A stretch of DNA of 64,000 nt from Symbiodinium natans (GCA_905221605.1 CAJNDS010002079.1:2038501-2102500), one strand, 5' to 3'. Shown: positions 9,193 through 18,540, numbered from the stretch's first letter. Made by a program: numbers and translations. The notes: generated by a model not told the origin, from the letters alone.

Positions 9193-11280
9193 ATGCTGCG
9201 TATCTGGAAAACGTCTGGGCAGCAGCTTGCCTGCTTGACAGAGGAGGAGCTGAGTGGCCTGCGGAGCGTGTTAGAGCTGAAGCACCATGTACGCTCGTCG
9301 TCGGGTATCCCCGTATGCCTGCAACAGCTTGTGCATGGCAGCACGATCCTGTTGGATCATGACAAGTTGGACACGCCGTGTGAGTTGCAGCTAGTGCTGG
9401 TGACTGCCTCCAGCATCTCGCAGCGTCACGCTGAGAGGGAGCTCTCTGTGTGCCCAACCTTACAGGGCCATGTTGGTGCCAATGTTGCACGTTGTTTGTT
9501 GGATGCGGGCCTCGGTCAAGAGGCCTTGAACTCAACCCTTCTGGCGGCAGCTGAACACGGCCACTTTGAGGTGGCAAGCCTGCTCTTGCAGGCTGGCGCT
9601 GCAAAGGATCAGGAAGGGTTCCTCGGCCGTACTGCCCTTGATCTCGCCTTCGAGGGAGACCATGCTGACATAGCCCAAATGCTCCTGGGACCCGACATAC
9701 AGAGCTACGTGCAAGGAGCAGGAGGCCACGCAGCCCTTCTACGCGCATCTGGCAAAGGGCACACTCAGACGGCCTTGTTCTTGGTGCAAGCTGGCATTGA
9801 CGTGAACACACAGGACAGCTGTGGCCGCACTGCTCTTCATCATGCAGCCGGCAGGGGCCGCATTCAGATTGTGCAGCTCCTGTTGCAAGCTGGAGCTGAC
9901 AAGAAAACTAGGGACAAAGCTGGCAGCACCGCTCTGCACATGGCATGCTGCTGGAGCCATGTCGAGGTTGCGCAGCTTTTGCTGGAAGCTGGCATTGAAC
10001 CGGACGAGCTCACCACGAGTTATGGACGTTCAGCACTTCACATCGCCTGTGCTAGAGGCCAGATTGAGATGACACGGTTGCTGCTGGATGCGGGTGCGAG
10101 CAGGGACCTGCTGGATGCGTCTGGCTCGACGGCCCTGCACCTCTCATCCGCTGGAGACCACATGGAGATTACACGGCTGCTGCTTGATGCGGGTGCCAGC
10201 ACGGACCTGCGGGATGGCTCCGGTTCGACAGCCCTTCATATGTCATCTGCCAGAGGCCATGTTGAGATCACACGACTGCTGCTGGCAGCTGATGCTGACA
10301 TGTACACTCAGGAAGAGGGCGATGAGGGGTTCGGCCTCACGGCCCTGCACAGTGCCTCTGCAAAGGGTCATATTGAGATCGTGGAAATGCTGCTGGAAGC
10401 TGGTCTCGATGTGGATGTACAGGACCGTTATGCCCGGACGGCCCTTCATCATGCATCTATGAGAGGCTTGGTTGGGATTTTGTGCATCTTGCTTGAAGCC
10501 AGGGCAAGTATAGACTTGCAGGACGCCTGGGATCAAAGCACTTGCCTTCTTCAAGCAGTTGGCCACGGTCACTCCGATGTTGTGCGCTTGCTGCTGGAGG
10601 CTGGTGCCAACACAGAGCTTCGGGATGTGCATGGCTCAAGGGCCCTGCATCTCGCTTCTGCGAAGGGACACGTGGAGATTGCCCGGATGCTGCTTCGAGC
10701 TGGCGCCGACACAGACGTGAAGGATGGCTGCACGCGGTTTGCTTGGGGTTTCATGTTTAGGGCTTATAGGCCCCCCCCCCCCTCCCCACCACATAAACAG
10801 CAAAAAGGCCAACAAAAGGGTCGAAGCATCTCAACGGTTCCCTTGTTCCAGGACCTCCCGGAGGAAGGATGTGACTGCCCTACATCTTTGTGTCGGAGTT
10901 CCAGCTCGAAGTCCGGGGGCATGGGACAGACCGCCCTTCATTGCGCAGCTGCCCATGGTCATGTTGAGGTTGTCCGCCTCCTGCTTGAAGCTCGTGCAGA
11001 CAAGGACGTGTTGGACAGGAATGGACATAGTGCCCTTCGCCGTGCATCTGCGAACTGTTATTTCGAGGTCGTGGGTTTGCTACGTGCTAGAGCTGGTAAT
11101 GCTGGCATGGACCCACAAGACGAACAGCATGAACTTGCCACCGCTGGCCGTGCATCGCAAGATGCCGAGGAGAGGAGCGTGTTCACGGAGCATTGTGAAG
11201 CTGGACCTGATGGAGGTGTCAAGAATGACAATGCCCAGAGCACGGTTCCTGATGAGGCTCTCTCATGCTGCCTCCTCTGA
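9193..11280 (+). CDS. Ubiquitin-like/ankyrin-repeat protein
   Basis: A single open frame of 695 codons from the ATG at 9193 to TGA at 11278. Residues 1-72 look like a ubiquitin-like fold (start MLRIWKTSGQQLACLTEEEL, end PCELQLVLVTAS). From about residue 85 to 515 there are roughly thirteen ankyrin repeats with classic TALHxAxxxGHxEIxxLLLxAGA cores, which are protein-interaction scaffolds. Residues about 516-577 interrupt the series with a proline run and lysine/glutamine-rich sequence. Two further ankyrin repeats follow (GQTALHCAAAHGHVEVVRLL). The C-terminal tail is polar and ends SCCLL. The frame stays open 16 codons upstream of this ATG, but those codons have no ATG and the domain starts here. 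The N-terminal arrangement matches what I recall of dinoflagellate ankyrin proteins. Target and process are unknown. The interruption may be a retained intron (see the feature at 10737). Confidence 0.9.
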   Translation: MLRIWKTSGQQLACLTEEELSGLRSVLELKHHVRSSSGIPVCLQQLVHGSTILLDHDKLDTPCELQLVLVTASSISQRHAERELSVCPTLQGHVGANVARCLLDAGLGQEALNSTLLAAAEHGHFEVASLLLQAGAAKDQEGFLGRTALDLAFEGDHADIAQMLLGPDIQSYVQGAGGHAALLRASGKGHTQTALFLVQAGIDVNTQDSCGRTALHHAAGRGRIQIVQLLLQAGADKKTRDKAGSTALHMACCWSHVEVAQLLLEAGIEPDELTTSYGRSALHIACARGQIEMTRLLLDAGASRDLLDASGSTALHLSSAGDHMEITRLLLDAGASTDLRDGSGSTALHMSSARGHVEITRLLLAADADMYTQEEGDEGFGLTALHSASAKGHIEIVEMLLEAGLDVDVQDRYARTALHHASMRGLVGILCILLEARASIDLQDAWDQSTCLLQAVGHGHSDVVRLLLEAGANTELRDVHGSRALHLASAKGHVEIARMLLRAGADTDVKDGCTRFAWGFMFRAYRPPPPSPPHKQQKGQQKGRSISTVPLFQDLPEEGCDCPTSLCRSSSSKSGGMGQTALHCAAAHGHVEVVRLLLEARADKDVLDRNGHSALRRASANCYFEVVGLLRARAGNAGMDPQDEQHELATAGRASQDAEERSVFTEHCEAGPDGGVKNDNAQSTVPDEALSCCLL
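10737..10851 (+). other. Possible retained intron inside the ankyrin gene
   Basis: The ankyrin series breaks at GADTDVKDGCTR. The 115-bp insert starts GTTTGC, contains GTTTAGGGCTTATAGG and a poly-C run, and ends TTGTTCCAG. Removing it joins CTR to TSRRKDVTALHLC, which restores an ankyrin-like TALH core. The frame must then shift back before SSSKSGGMGQTALH, so a second indel or intron would be needed. As it stands the insert is translated in frame without a stop. Confidence 0.4.
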
Positions 11281-11517
11281 AACCCACAGGTCCGTTGATG
11301 CCCACTGGGTATACCGGGTTGTGCTGTACTACCAAAATACCAAAGTGGACCCTCTCGGAAAACGGAGTCACGTCGGAGCACCTGCGTCTGAGAAGCGCAC
11401 CAGCTGCATGTCATGTCAAACACCAGGCGAGCTGCCAGAAAACAGTCCTTACCTTGCCTAGTGGGAATAGCTGTACCAATTCATAACTGCATGCTTCCTT
11501 TCTGTTAACCGAGCAAG

Positions 11518-11548
11518 AATATACCGCTAAACCCTAAACCCTAAACCC
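11518..11548. repeat. Short CCCTAAA group
   Basis: Three units downstream of the ankyrin gene. 11281-11517 shows no gene and no recognisable polyadenylation signal that I would call. Confidence 0.7.
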
Positions 11549-11704
11549 ATGAACCTCCCAAGTAGACGTCTTCTGAGGCTCGAGAAGTTGAGGCAAAAGG
11601 TGGAAGGCTTATAAAATGTGGGCTGATTGGTGACCCCAACTCCTAGCATTTTGTGACCCCAATGGAAGTCATATGATAAGGTCACTGCGTACTTGGACCC
11701 GGAG

Positions 11705-11812
11705 TAGGCCCTTATTCCATCTTATTCCTTTTTTTGGGGGTTTAGGGTCCTTTAGAGTCCCCTTTAACACAAAAGGGCGCCCCCTTTTTGCACCTAGGGT
11801 ACTTTTGGGTCT
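11705..11812. mobile_element. MITE-like family 6 element (copy 2, unexpanded)
   Basis: Reads GGCCCTTATTCCATCTTATT, a T-run, GGGGGTTTAGGGTCC (one heptamer), AGTCCCCTTTAACACAAAAG and GGCGCCCCCTTTTT. It parallels the copies at 2.15 and 54.18 kb. Confidence 0.65.
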
Positions 11813-11935
11813 AGTGTATGTATGTTTTTGTATGTGTGTATAGATAGATAGATATATATATATATACATATATATCTGAGCAGCCGAAGCACCTCTATAG
11901 CTGAGACCCCAAACCTGAAGCTCAAAGGCTCACGG

Positions 11936-12000
11936 GGTTTAGGGTTTAGGGTTTAGGGCTTAGGGCTTAGGGCTGAGGGTTGAGGGTTTAGGGTTGCCGG
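11936..12000. repeat. TTTAGGG tract with CTTAGGG and TTGAGGG variants
   Basis: About nine units. It is followed by low-copy DNA with a poly-C run near 12030. Confidence 0.9.
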
Positions 12001-12189
12001 ACAAAACAAATGTGATTATCGCCCTCTCCCCCCCCCCCCCCCGCAAGCCTATGTTCAATCATTCGTCTTATACGGTAAAATGCCCTACCTCTACGCTCAG
12101 ATAAAAGCTACCCGTGAACTTCCAAGCACGGCCGCAAACCCCAAACTCAAATCCTCAGCAAGTTTAAGATGCACACCCGCGGGAGACCT

Positions 12190-12455
12190 AAAAACTCGTG
12201 CCCTGGACCCTCAACCCTGGACCCTAAGCCCTAACTCTAACAACTCCTAAGCCCTACCTAAACCCTGAACCCCTAAACCCTAAGTTCCTAAACCCTAAGC
12301 GCCAAGCGCTAATCGCTAAGCGCTAAAGCTCCAAAGCCCCAAAGCCCCAAAGCCCCAAGCCCCAAACCCTAAACCCTAAACCCCAACCCTAAACCCCAAA
12401 CCCTAGACCCTAAACCCTAAACCCTAATTAAACCCTAAACCCTAAACCCTTAAGA
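12190..12455. repeat. Degenerate CCCTAAA / CCCCAAA / CGCTAAG block
   Basis: C/A-rich units including AAGCGCTAAGCGC and CCCCAAAG variants, ending in perfect CCCTAAA. Confidence 0.85.
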
Positions 12456-12549
12456 ACCCTTTTTCACAAGCCCTGTCGGTGCACTCCGGTCAGGAACTGC
12501 ACAGCCGCGTCAGGCGAGTCGAGTCGTGGGCCTGGCATGAACGCCTAGG

Positions 12550-12750
12550 CTTAGGAGTTTGGGGTTTGGGGTTTAGGGTTTAGGGTGTAGGGTTTGGGGT
12601 TTGGGGTTTAGGGTTTAGGGTTTAGGGTTTAGGGTTTAGGGTGTAGGGTTTAGGGTGTAGGGTTTAGGGTGTAGGGTTTAGGGTTTAGTGTTTAGGGTCT
12701 AGGGCTTAGGGTTCAGGGTTTATAGGGTTTATATGGTGTAGGGTTTAGGG
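12550..12750. repeat. TTTAGGG tract with GTGTAGGG variants
   Basis: About twenty-five units. TTTAGGG alternates with GTGTAGGG in a higher-order pattern around 12640-12690. Confidence 0.95.
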
Positions 12751-13029
12751 TCTCCAGGCCTTACAGGGTTTTAAGGGTTCAGGGTATAGGGCTTTAAGCT
12801 TTCGGGTCGAGAGGCCTTACCGGAGGGTTAAGGGTTTGGGGCTGAGGGCTTCCTGCCTGGGCTTCGGGCCGAACGGGTTCGGGTTCGGCGCTTTTGCATT
12901 ACTGAAGAAGGGCTTAGGGTTTGGGATTTAGGGTTTTGGGGTGTATGGTCAGACCCCAACAAAGTGCCGCAGGGTCTTTGAGTACCATGGCCGATGAGGA
13001 TCACAACCCGGAACCCTCAACCCTAAGCC

Positions 13030-13140
13030 TTAAAATCAGCCCACGACCTAAAGCCCTAAAGCCCTAAGGTCCTGAAGCCCTAAAGCCCTACAGCCTAAAC
13101 CCTAAACCCTGGGCCCTAAACCCTAAACCCTAAACCTGCA
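13030..13140. repeat. CCCTAAA tract
   Basis: CCCTAAAG and CCCTAAA units. The flanks (12760-13030 and 13140-13270) are low-copy without a supported gene. Confidence 0.85.
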
Positions 13141-13269
13141 TCAACCCTATGGAGTGCGCCAGGTATAGCATTTCACAGGTTCTTTTTTTGTTGGACTGCA
13201 GGTTCTAGAGGGGGCTCAAGCTTCTAAGGCTTCAGATTTACGGAGTTTAGGGTTGAGGGTCTATAGACG

Positions 13270-13345
13270 GGGGGAGGTTTAGGGTTTAGGGTTTAGGGTT
13301 TAGGGTTTTAGGGTTTGAGGGTTTCAGGGTTTAGGGTTTAGCCCT
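13270..13345. repeat. TTTAGGG tract
   Basis: About nine units with TTTTAGGG and TTTGAGGG variants. Confidence 0.9.
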
Positions 13346-13359
13346 ACGTTCCCATTAAG

Positions 13360-13650
13360 GCTGTGGCGTTTGGGAATGTCGATCGGCTTCGGGGAAAGGT
13401 GCTTCTTAGCATTCGGGCGTCTGGGATGGGGCTAAGAAGGTCACAGGCGTTTGCATTTTTTGAATCCTTTAGGAATATGCCACCAACATCAGTGATTGCT
13501 CAAATAATTGTTGATACGTTGAGATGGACAATATATGTATTTATGAACACCGCTGGGAACACACGTCTGCACTCAACACCAGCCGCGACCCTGAAGAAAA
13601 AAACAAATAGCCCTGCAAACCTCACACCCTGTACGCCCTAGAATGCCGAA
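13360..13650. other. Low-copy segment with a short open frame
   Basis: A frame from 13363 reads about 92 codons (MAFGNVDRLRGKVLLSIRAS and onward). It contains plausible residues but shows no recognisable domain. It may be an exon remnant or chance. Confidence 0.25.
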
Positions 13651-13759
13651 ACACTAATTTAAGAGCCTCCGGCTCAAGCCGCCGACCCCGCAGGAGAACA
13701 AGTTTAAGGTTTGGGGTTTGGTGATTTTGTTTGCGGTTCCTGTTGACTGTTGAGAGGTG

Positions 13760-13885
13760 TTGGGGGGGAGGGTAGGGGGTGGGGGGGGGGGGGGGGTGGG
13801 GGGGGGGGGGGGGGGGGGGGGGGGGTGGGGGGGGGGGGGTAGGGGGGGGGGGTGGGGAGCGGGGGGGGGGGGGGGGGGGGGGGTG
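13760..13885. repeat. Long poly-G tract
   Basis: Over 120 bases that are almost entirely G with isolated T, A and C. The glycine- or proline-rich frames through it are artefacts. The run has G-quadruplex potential. Confidence 0.95.
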
Positions 13886-13921
13886 TTTGGGGGGGGAACC
13901 CAAAGAGGGGTTGGTCGGCGG

Positions 13922-14014
13922 ACCCCTAAACCCCAAACCCTAAACCCCAAACCCTAAACCCTAAACCCTAAACCCCAAACCCTAAACCCCAAACCCTAAA
14001 CCCTAAACCCTAAA
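13922..14014. repeat. CCCTAAA / CCCCAAA tract
   Basis: About thirteen units alternating between CCCTAAA and CCCCAAA. Confidence 0.95.
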
Positions 14015-14123
14015 GCTTTCTTTGTCGAGCACACGGGCTGTCAGGGACTCCTCCACCGCGGGCGACCTCGCGGCAGCTTGATCGCAGCCACTGTGGGACC
14101 CCTAAACCCTAACATGAACCCCA

Positions 14124-14195
14124 GGGGTTTAGGGTTTAGGGTTTAGGGTTTAGGGTTTAGGGTTTAGGGTTTAGGTTGTAGGGTTTAGGGTGTTA
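14124..14195. repeat. TTTAGGG tract
   Basis: About ten units, adjacent to a family 4 foldback. Confidence 0.95.
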
Positions 14196-14234
14196 GTCCC
14201 CAATAAACTCTATATAAGAACCCTATATGATCAG

Positions 14235-14307
14235 TTCTCAAAACTGTGGTCCCTTTTTTGGGTACCCTACTTAAAAGTAACCCCAAAAGGGACCATAATT
14301 CAGAGAG
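14235..14307. mobile_element. MITE-like family 4 element (copy 2)
   Basis: TTCTCAAAACTGTGGTCCCT, TTTTTGGGTACCC on the left and CCCCAAAAGGGACCATAATT, CAGAGAG on the right form an inverted pair around a short loop. Confidence 0.7.
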
Positions 14308-14373
14308 GTGACCATATCAACACCTCATAAACCCTATAAAATTTTAGAGTGCCCTGTGAGCCCCGCATCGCAG

Positions 14374-14480
14374 AAGACACCAAAGTCCCCGGCCTCTGCC
14401 ACGCGCGCGCGCACGTGGAGTGAGGAGCTGAGAAGGCAGTTCGACATCCTCCAGGCTGCCAGCAGGGAGTTGGAGTTCAG
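14374..14480 (+). CDS. Candidate exon, coiled-coil-like island
   Basis: After an AG (CATCGCAG|AAG) about 35 codons are open: KTPKSPASATRARTWSEELR then RQFDILQAASRELEF. The second half has amphipathic spacing expected of a helix. The TTTAGGG array begins immediately after GAGTTCAG, so the intron would start inside the array. The LQAAS word recurs in the exon copies at 28.2 and 30.5 kb. The parent gene is unknown. Confidence 0.45.
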
Positions 14481-14630
14481 GGTTTAGGGTTTAGGGTTTA
14501 GGGTTTAGGGTTTAGGCTTTAGGCTTTAGGCTTTAGGCTTTAGGCTTTAGGCTTTAGGCTTTAGGCTTTAGGCTTTAGGCTTTAGGGTTCAGGGTTCAGG
14601 GTTCAGGGTTTAGGGTTTAGGGTTTAGGGT
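14481..14630. repeat. TTTAGGG array with an internal TTTAGGC block
   Basis: Five TTTAGGG units, then about eleven consecutive TTTAGGC units (14513-14585), then TTCAGGG and TTTAGGG. The C-variant block is sharply bounded. Confidence 0.95.
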
Positions 14631-14777
14631 TGTGGGGATGCTGGGTTCTAGGCTAGTTGCTTTGGGGTTGAAGGGCTTAGGGCTTTCCTAAGCCTCCCTT
14701 TCGCATCCCATGTCTGGGGTTGATTTGGAATGAAACCCATAGCAGCTTAAAATTCTACAAGGCCCCCATCTAACAGT

Positions 14778-14856
14778 AGTTAGGGGACCCCTTATATACC
14801 CCTTATATACCCCTTATATACCCCTTATATACCCCTTATATACCCCTTATATACTC
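14778..14856. repeat. 12-bp tandem repeat CCCCTTATATAC
   Basis: About six copies of CCCCTTATATAC ending in TCCTTAT. It is unrelated to the heptamer. Confidence 0.95.
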
Positions 14857-14954
14857 CTTATCAGCCTGTAAAATCCAGGGGCCCAATGCGTCAGAACTTG
14901 AGTGTACCACCGACGCTCTTGGCGCCCACAGCCACAGTGTGGCCTCCACAATTG

Positions 14955-15099
14955 CCCAAAGGATCCATGTACCTACATAGTATATTCTTGGGCCCTAAAG
15001 CTACTATATAGGAACCCCTTTAAGGCCCAAGTATATACTATATAGGCCCTAAACCCTAAAGCCTAAACCCTAAACCCTAAGGTACATGGATCCTTTGGG
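14955..15099. mobile_element. MITE-like family 5 element with internal CCCTAAA array
   Basis: The left end CCCAAAGGATCCATGTACCT is the exact inverse of the right end AGGTACATGGATCCTTTGGG. Inside is a second inverted pair around ACTATATAGGAACC and TATACTATATAGGCCC. A short CCCTAAA array (about 15045-15080) sits between the inner pair and the right arm. Confidence 0.85.
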
Positions 15100-15183
15100 T
15101 TGGCGCATGTGTGAATGATGCAGCCCAACCATCCTTCCGCAGACAAGGAGCACTACCCACACTGCGCAGTGATGCCAATCTGA

Positions 15184-15212
15184 ACCCTAAACCCTAAACC
15201 CTAAATCCTAAA
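15184..15212. repeat. Short CCCTAAA group
   Basis: Four units. The surroundings (15100-15390) are low-copy with no supported gene. Confidence 0.8.
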
Positions 15213-15395
15213 GATCAAAAATCCCAGCAGCAGAGGGGGCTCATTTCATCTGAGTGAGATGGATATGAGCCACGCTGTCGCAACTGAATGCAGGGGAACT
15301 CCGGGGCCAACCCCGAGAGAGCAAACAGACTCGAGCGCGAATTTTAAAACTGTCCCCGATAGCTCTCCGCCCGGCGCCTTAGATGCCTGTACCAT

Positions 15396-15480
15396 AAAAC
15401 CCTAAACCCTATACCCTATAAACCCTAAACCTTATAAACCCTAAACCCTAAACCCTGAACCCTAAACCCTATACCCATAT
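15396..15480. repeat. CCCTAAA / CCCTATAAA tract
   Basis: Mixed heptamer and TA-inserted units about 300 bp upstream of the methyltransferase gene. Confidence 0.9.
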
Positions 15481-15788
15481 ACAGGTGTGAGATCTTGCTT
15501 TGGGGAGCAAAGTTTGAAGGCTGGGGATGGCGGATTAGTCCCTGAGCCCCGCGCCCAGATTCGAATTCGAGCTCAGCTACATCTGCGTATCAAATGGTGG
15601 TTCTTATACATGTACCAATCGATATTGTCTGCTTGCCGTTTATGTGTATCCTGATGCAGTGTTTGGGCTCGAGTCGAGGGTCCTCGTATGAAGTTGTGCT
15701 TCACTTGAGTCTTTTTGCGCCAGGTTCATGAAATTGTGCTTCACATGTTTTGTGAGCCAGGATTGGACTCTTAAAGCCCATAGCTCAC

Positions 15789-17003
15789 ATGAGTCTTGTT
15801 TCATTGGCTGCTCGATGTTGCACGATATTCGTGATTGGCTTGGCAACAGAAGCGTCTCATGAGGAGCTACACACCCGCAAGTATTTCGATGCTGCTTTGG
15901 GAGCAAGTATCCTGAATGCATCTTCTTTCCGTCAGTTTCGAGATTCTCATGCCTACCATAGCGTCGTTGGTGGATACTCATACAAAATTGGGTGTTATTT
16001 GTTGGGCTGTTTCTTGTCGACTTGGCCAGACATGCTTGGTATTCAGCCGTTGGATTTGTGGAACTTTTTCTTGGCTCTCCGCTCCACTGACAAAAGGATT
16101 GGTGGAGCGAGGCAGCACCGTTGCTATTTTCTTCCTCACCTTTACCATTCTCAGCTGGATTGGCAGGGTATGCCAGGGCACTGGCCAGTATCTATGAATG
16201 TTCATCCAGATCTGCCACGATATCTCCGACAGCGCTTGCAACTGCATGCTGTCTTTGGGGATCTGGCAGGAATGCGAGTGACAGAAATCGGTGGAGGCTA
16301 TGGTGGTCTAGGTGTTGTGCTTTTGAGGAATGCCCCGGGGTGGAGAGGTGTGCGGCACCACCAAGTTCTAGATGCCCCAGAGGCTTGCGCATTGATCCAC
16401 CGCGTGTCCCGACTCACTTCTTCGAATAAGTTGCTAGGATGCACAGATTGGAGTGGAGGTGGTGCAGTGCAAAGAGAAAGAGAGGCCTATCACCAACATG
16501 CTTCGGGTCATACCCAGATTGACTTGATCGTTTCTTTCTTTGCAATATCGGAGCTTCCGTCCCACGTCGTGGATGAGTACATTGTGAATTATGTTGCGCA
16601 CGCCCGCAGAGGATTTTTCCAGTTGAATTATGCCACACTCAGATGCCACAACCTCACTCAGCGCTCTCTTCGGATGTTGACTCAGAGTCGGAGGCCGTGG
16701 GTGGTACAGCGGACTAGTAGCCAAGCAAGAGTGAAAACGAAGACGAGTGCAGTCTGGGCGCGCTCGAAGCGAACCACAAAGAACGCATTGCTTGAGGTTG
16801 AGAATGCAGATGACTATGATTTGTCTAGGTATCCTGGTCGATATTCCATCCAACAGCTCTTCGAACGTGTCTCAGCTTTGCACGCAGATGCGGAGCTTAG
16901 GCTGCCGGAGCCATGTAGAACATGCTGGAGACAAACTGACTGTCTGGCCATTGCTGGTATTGATTGTTCTGGGCCAATGATTGTCTGGGGTCACATAGCA
17001 TAG
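15789..17003 (+). CDS. Putative sugar O-methyltransferase
   Basis: An uninterrupted frame of 404 codons from ATG. The N-terminus (residues 1-23, MSLVSLAARCCTIFVIGLAT) is hydrophobic and may be a signal peptide or anchor. Residues 164-174, VTEIGGGYGGL, fit the glycine-rich S-adenosylmethionine-binding motif of the putative sugar O-methyltransferase (NanM-type) family. The following QVLDAPEA and SFFAISEL (about 192-256) match the positions of later motifs in that family. The expected role is methylation of a sugar hydroxyl, perhaps on a secreted or Golgi glycan. A basic insert near residues 306-330 is unusual. No introns and no neighbours in an operon, as expected for a eukaryote. Family assignment is from motif recall. 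The acceptor sugar is unknown. Confidence 0.75.
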   Translation: MSLVSLAARCCTIFVIGLATEASHEELHTRKYFDAALGASILNASSFRQFRDSHAYHSVVGGYSYKIGCYLLGCFLSTWPDMLGIQPLDLWNFFLALRSTDKRIGGARQHRCYFLPHLYHSQLDWQGMPGHWPVSMNVHPDLPRYLRQRLQLHAVFGDLAGMRVTEIGGGYGGLGVVLLRNAPGWRGVRHHQVLDAPEACALIHRVSRLTSSNKLLGCTDWSGGGAVQREREAYHQHASGHTQIDLIVSFFAISELPSHVVDEYIVNYVAHARRGFFQLNYATLRCHNLTQRSLRMLTQSRRPWVVQRTSSQARVKTKTSAVWARSKRTTKNALLEVENADDYDLSRYPGRYSIQQLFERVSALHADAELRLPEPCRTCWRQTDCLAIAGIDCSGPMIVWGHIA

Positions 17004-17061
17004 GTCGATGTGCGCAACTTGCTGCTCACATAATCCTGCCCTAAACCTGATGGGCTCTAAA

Positions 17062-17174
17062 TGGGGGTTTTCCGAAATTAGGGGTACCCCTTTTTTGCCA
17101 CAAATGGAAGAGACTCCCCTTAAAGGGACCCCCAGAAAGGGTACCCCCCCCCCCGCAATTTTCGGAAACCTCCA
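17062..17174. mobile_element. MITE-like family 3 element (copy 1)
   Basis: Left GGGGGTTTTCCGAAATTAGG, GGTACCCC; right AGAAAGGGTACCCC, a poly-C stretch, then AATTTTCGGAAACCTCC. The inverted pair is repeated at 28.96-29.06 kb. Confidence 0.75.
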
Positions 17175-17179
17175 AATCC

Positions 17180-17570
17180 TTCACCCTGCAATAAGGAACG
17201 CGCTGCGGCCACCGTGCCACAAAGGGCCCATGATTCAGGCGATCCTGTTCATCTCCATTCCTAAACCCCTAAACCCTCTAAGCCTAAACCCTAAACTCAA
17301 GACCTCTGTTGAACTCAAGACCTCTGTTGCAGATGACGCCATGCGCGCGGAGAAAGTCCATGCGGTTCTGGCTCTGCAAAGCAGATTCCCAGCAAAGGAG
17401 CCGAGGGAACTCGAAGTTGGAAATCTCGCTCGCAAAGTTGCGGAGCGACTTGGAAGTTTGTGTGTGACATAAACCATTTGACTGTTTGCGAAAATCAGGG
17501 AACCCTCAATTTTGAAGCGAGAGGCTAATGATGCACTTGCCTTCAACAGCCTGGCTTACATGTGCATTCC
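17180..17570. other. Low-copy segment with a coding-like patch
   Basis: Between about 17320 and 17472 the plus frame reads ADDAMRAEKVHAVLALQSRF, then PAKEPRELEVGNLARKVAER, with a TAA at 17470. The helix-like composition suggests an exon after the CCCTAAA-like words at 17266-17300 (possible acceptor TTGCAG at 17328-17333). I do not recognise a family. Confidence 0.4.
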
Positions 17571-17583
17571 ATGTATGCTTGCG

Positions 17584-17690
17584 TACCCTAAACCCTAAAC
17601 CCTAAACCCTAAACCCTAAACCCTAAACCCTAAACCCTAAACCCTACACCCTAAACCCTAAACCCTAAACCCTAAACCCTATGCCCTATA
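17584..17690. repeat. CCCTAAA tract
   Basis: About fifteen units, nearly perfect. Confidence 0.95.
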
Positions 17691-17810
17691 CCGACCTTTG
17701 GTCACTGGCAAAATGCGTCTTTCCTTGTAGCGGATATTCTTCCTTCCTTAAGGGGACCACACCCAGGGACCATATTTTCCCCAAACCCTAAACGACAAAC
17801 CGTAAACCCG

Positions 17811-17862
17811 ACGGTTTAGGGTTTAGGGTTTAGGGTTTAGGGTTTAGGGTTTAGGGTTTCCT
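17811..17862. repeat. TTTAGGG tract
   Basis: Seven units, opposite in orientation to the array 120 bp upstream. Confidence 0.95.
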
Positions 17863-18234
17863 TAGAGTGCCCCACTGTAACTACCCTTGTCAGGCGTCAC
17901 GTCGAAGATCTACCGCAACCTTTTTGAACCATTGACTCCCGAATCATTAAAGACCTAAACCCTAGACCCTGAAGGTTTAGGGTTAGGGTTTGAGGTTTGG
18001 GGCCAAGGGTTTGGTAAGGGGTTTGGGGTTCGATCATTAAGGTTCTCAGGGCAGTATAGTTGGGAGGGAGATGAGCATTTTGCATTTGTGGGCTTCCTTG
18101 AATTCTGAAGGTTTGCAGCCTCCACCCTATAACCCCGTAAACATGCATGCTCAACCCAGAACCCCAAAACCCTCTGGAAGCCCTAAACCCCCATATGTAG
18201 ACCCTAGACCCTGAACCCCCAAACCCCCAACTCC

Positions 18235-18370
18235 CCTAAACCCTAAACCAACCCTAAACCCCAAACCCTAAACCCTAAACCCTAAACCCCTAAACCCTAA
18301 ACCCTAAACCCCTAAACCCTAAACCCTAAATCCTAAACCCTAAACCGGTAAACCTTGAACCCTAAACCTT
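18235..18370. repeat. CCCTAAA tract
   Basis: About eighteen units with CCCCTAAA variants. 17863-18230 is low-copy with scattered units. Confidence 0.9.
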
Positions 18371-18464
18371 CTACCGGACAAGGGAGAGACGCTGCTCAGC
18401 TTTCACCAACTCCAGCAAGCCGTCCCATGCCAGCAATTGGTCCGATTCTGGGTTTAAGGTTAAT

Positions 18465-18540
18465 TTTGGGTTTAGGGTTTAGGTTTATTTAGGGCTTAGG
18501 GTTTAGGGTTTAGGGTTTACGGTTTACGGTTTAGGGTTTT
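18465..18540. repeat. TTTAGGG tract with TTTACGG variants
   Basis: Short block. Nothing gene-like can be supported between 18540 and 18800. Confidence 0.85.

Noticed and set aside
9155-11461. Other frames over the ankyrin gene on both strands
   Set aside because: Shadows of the 9193-11280 frame; they lack domains. The plus frame at 10852-10920 is mentioned only because it supports a possible intron.
13622-13957. Proline- or glycine-rich frames near 13.8 kb
   Set aside because: Produced by the poly-G tract.
14778-14856. Terminator or regulatory array
   Set aside because: A simple 12-bp tandem repeat in a eukaryotic context; no evidence for function.
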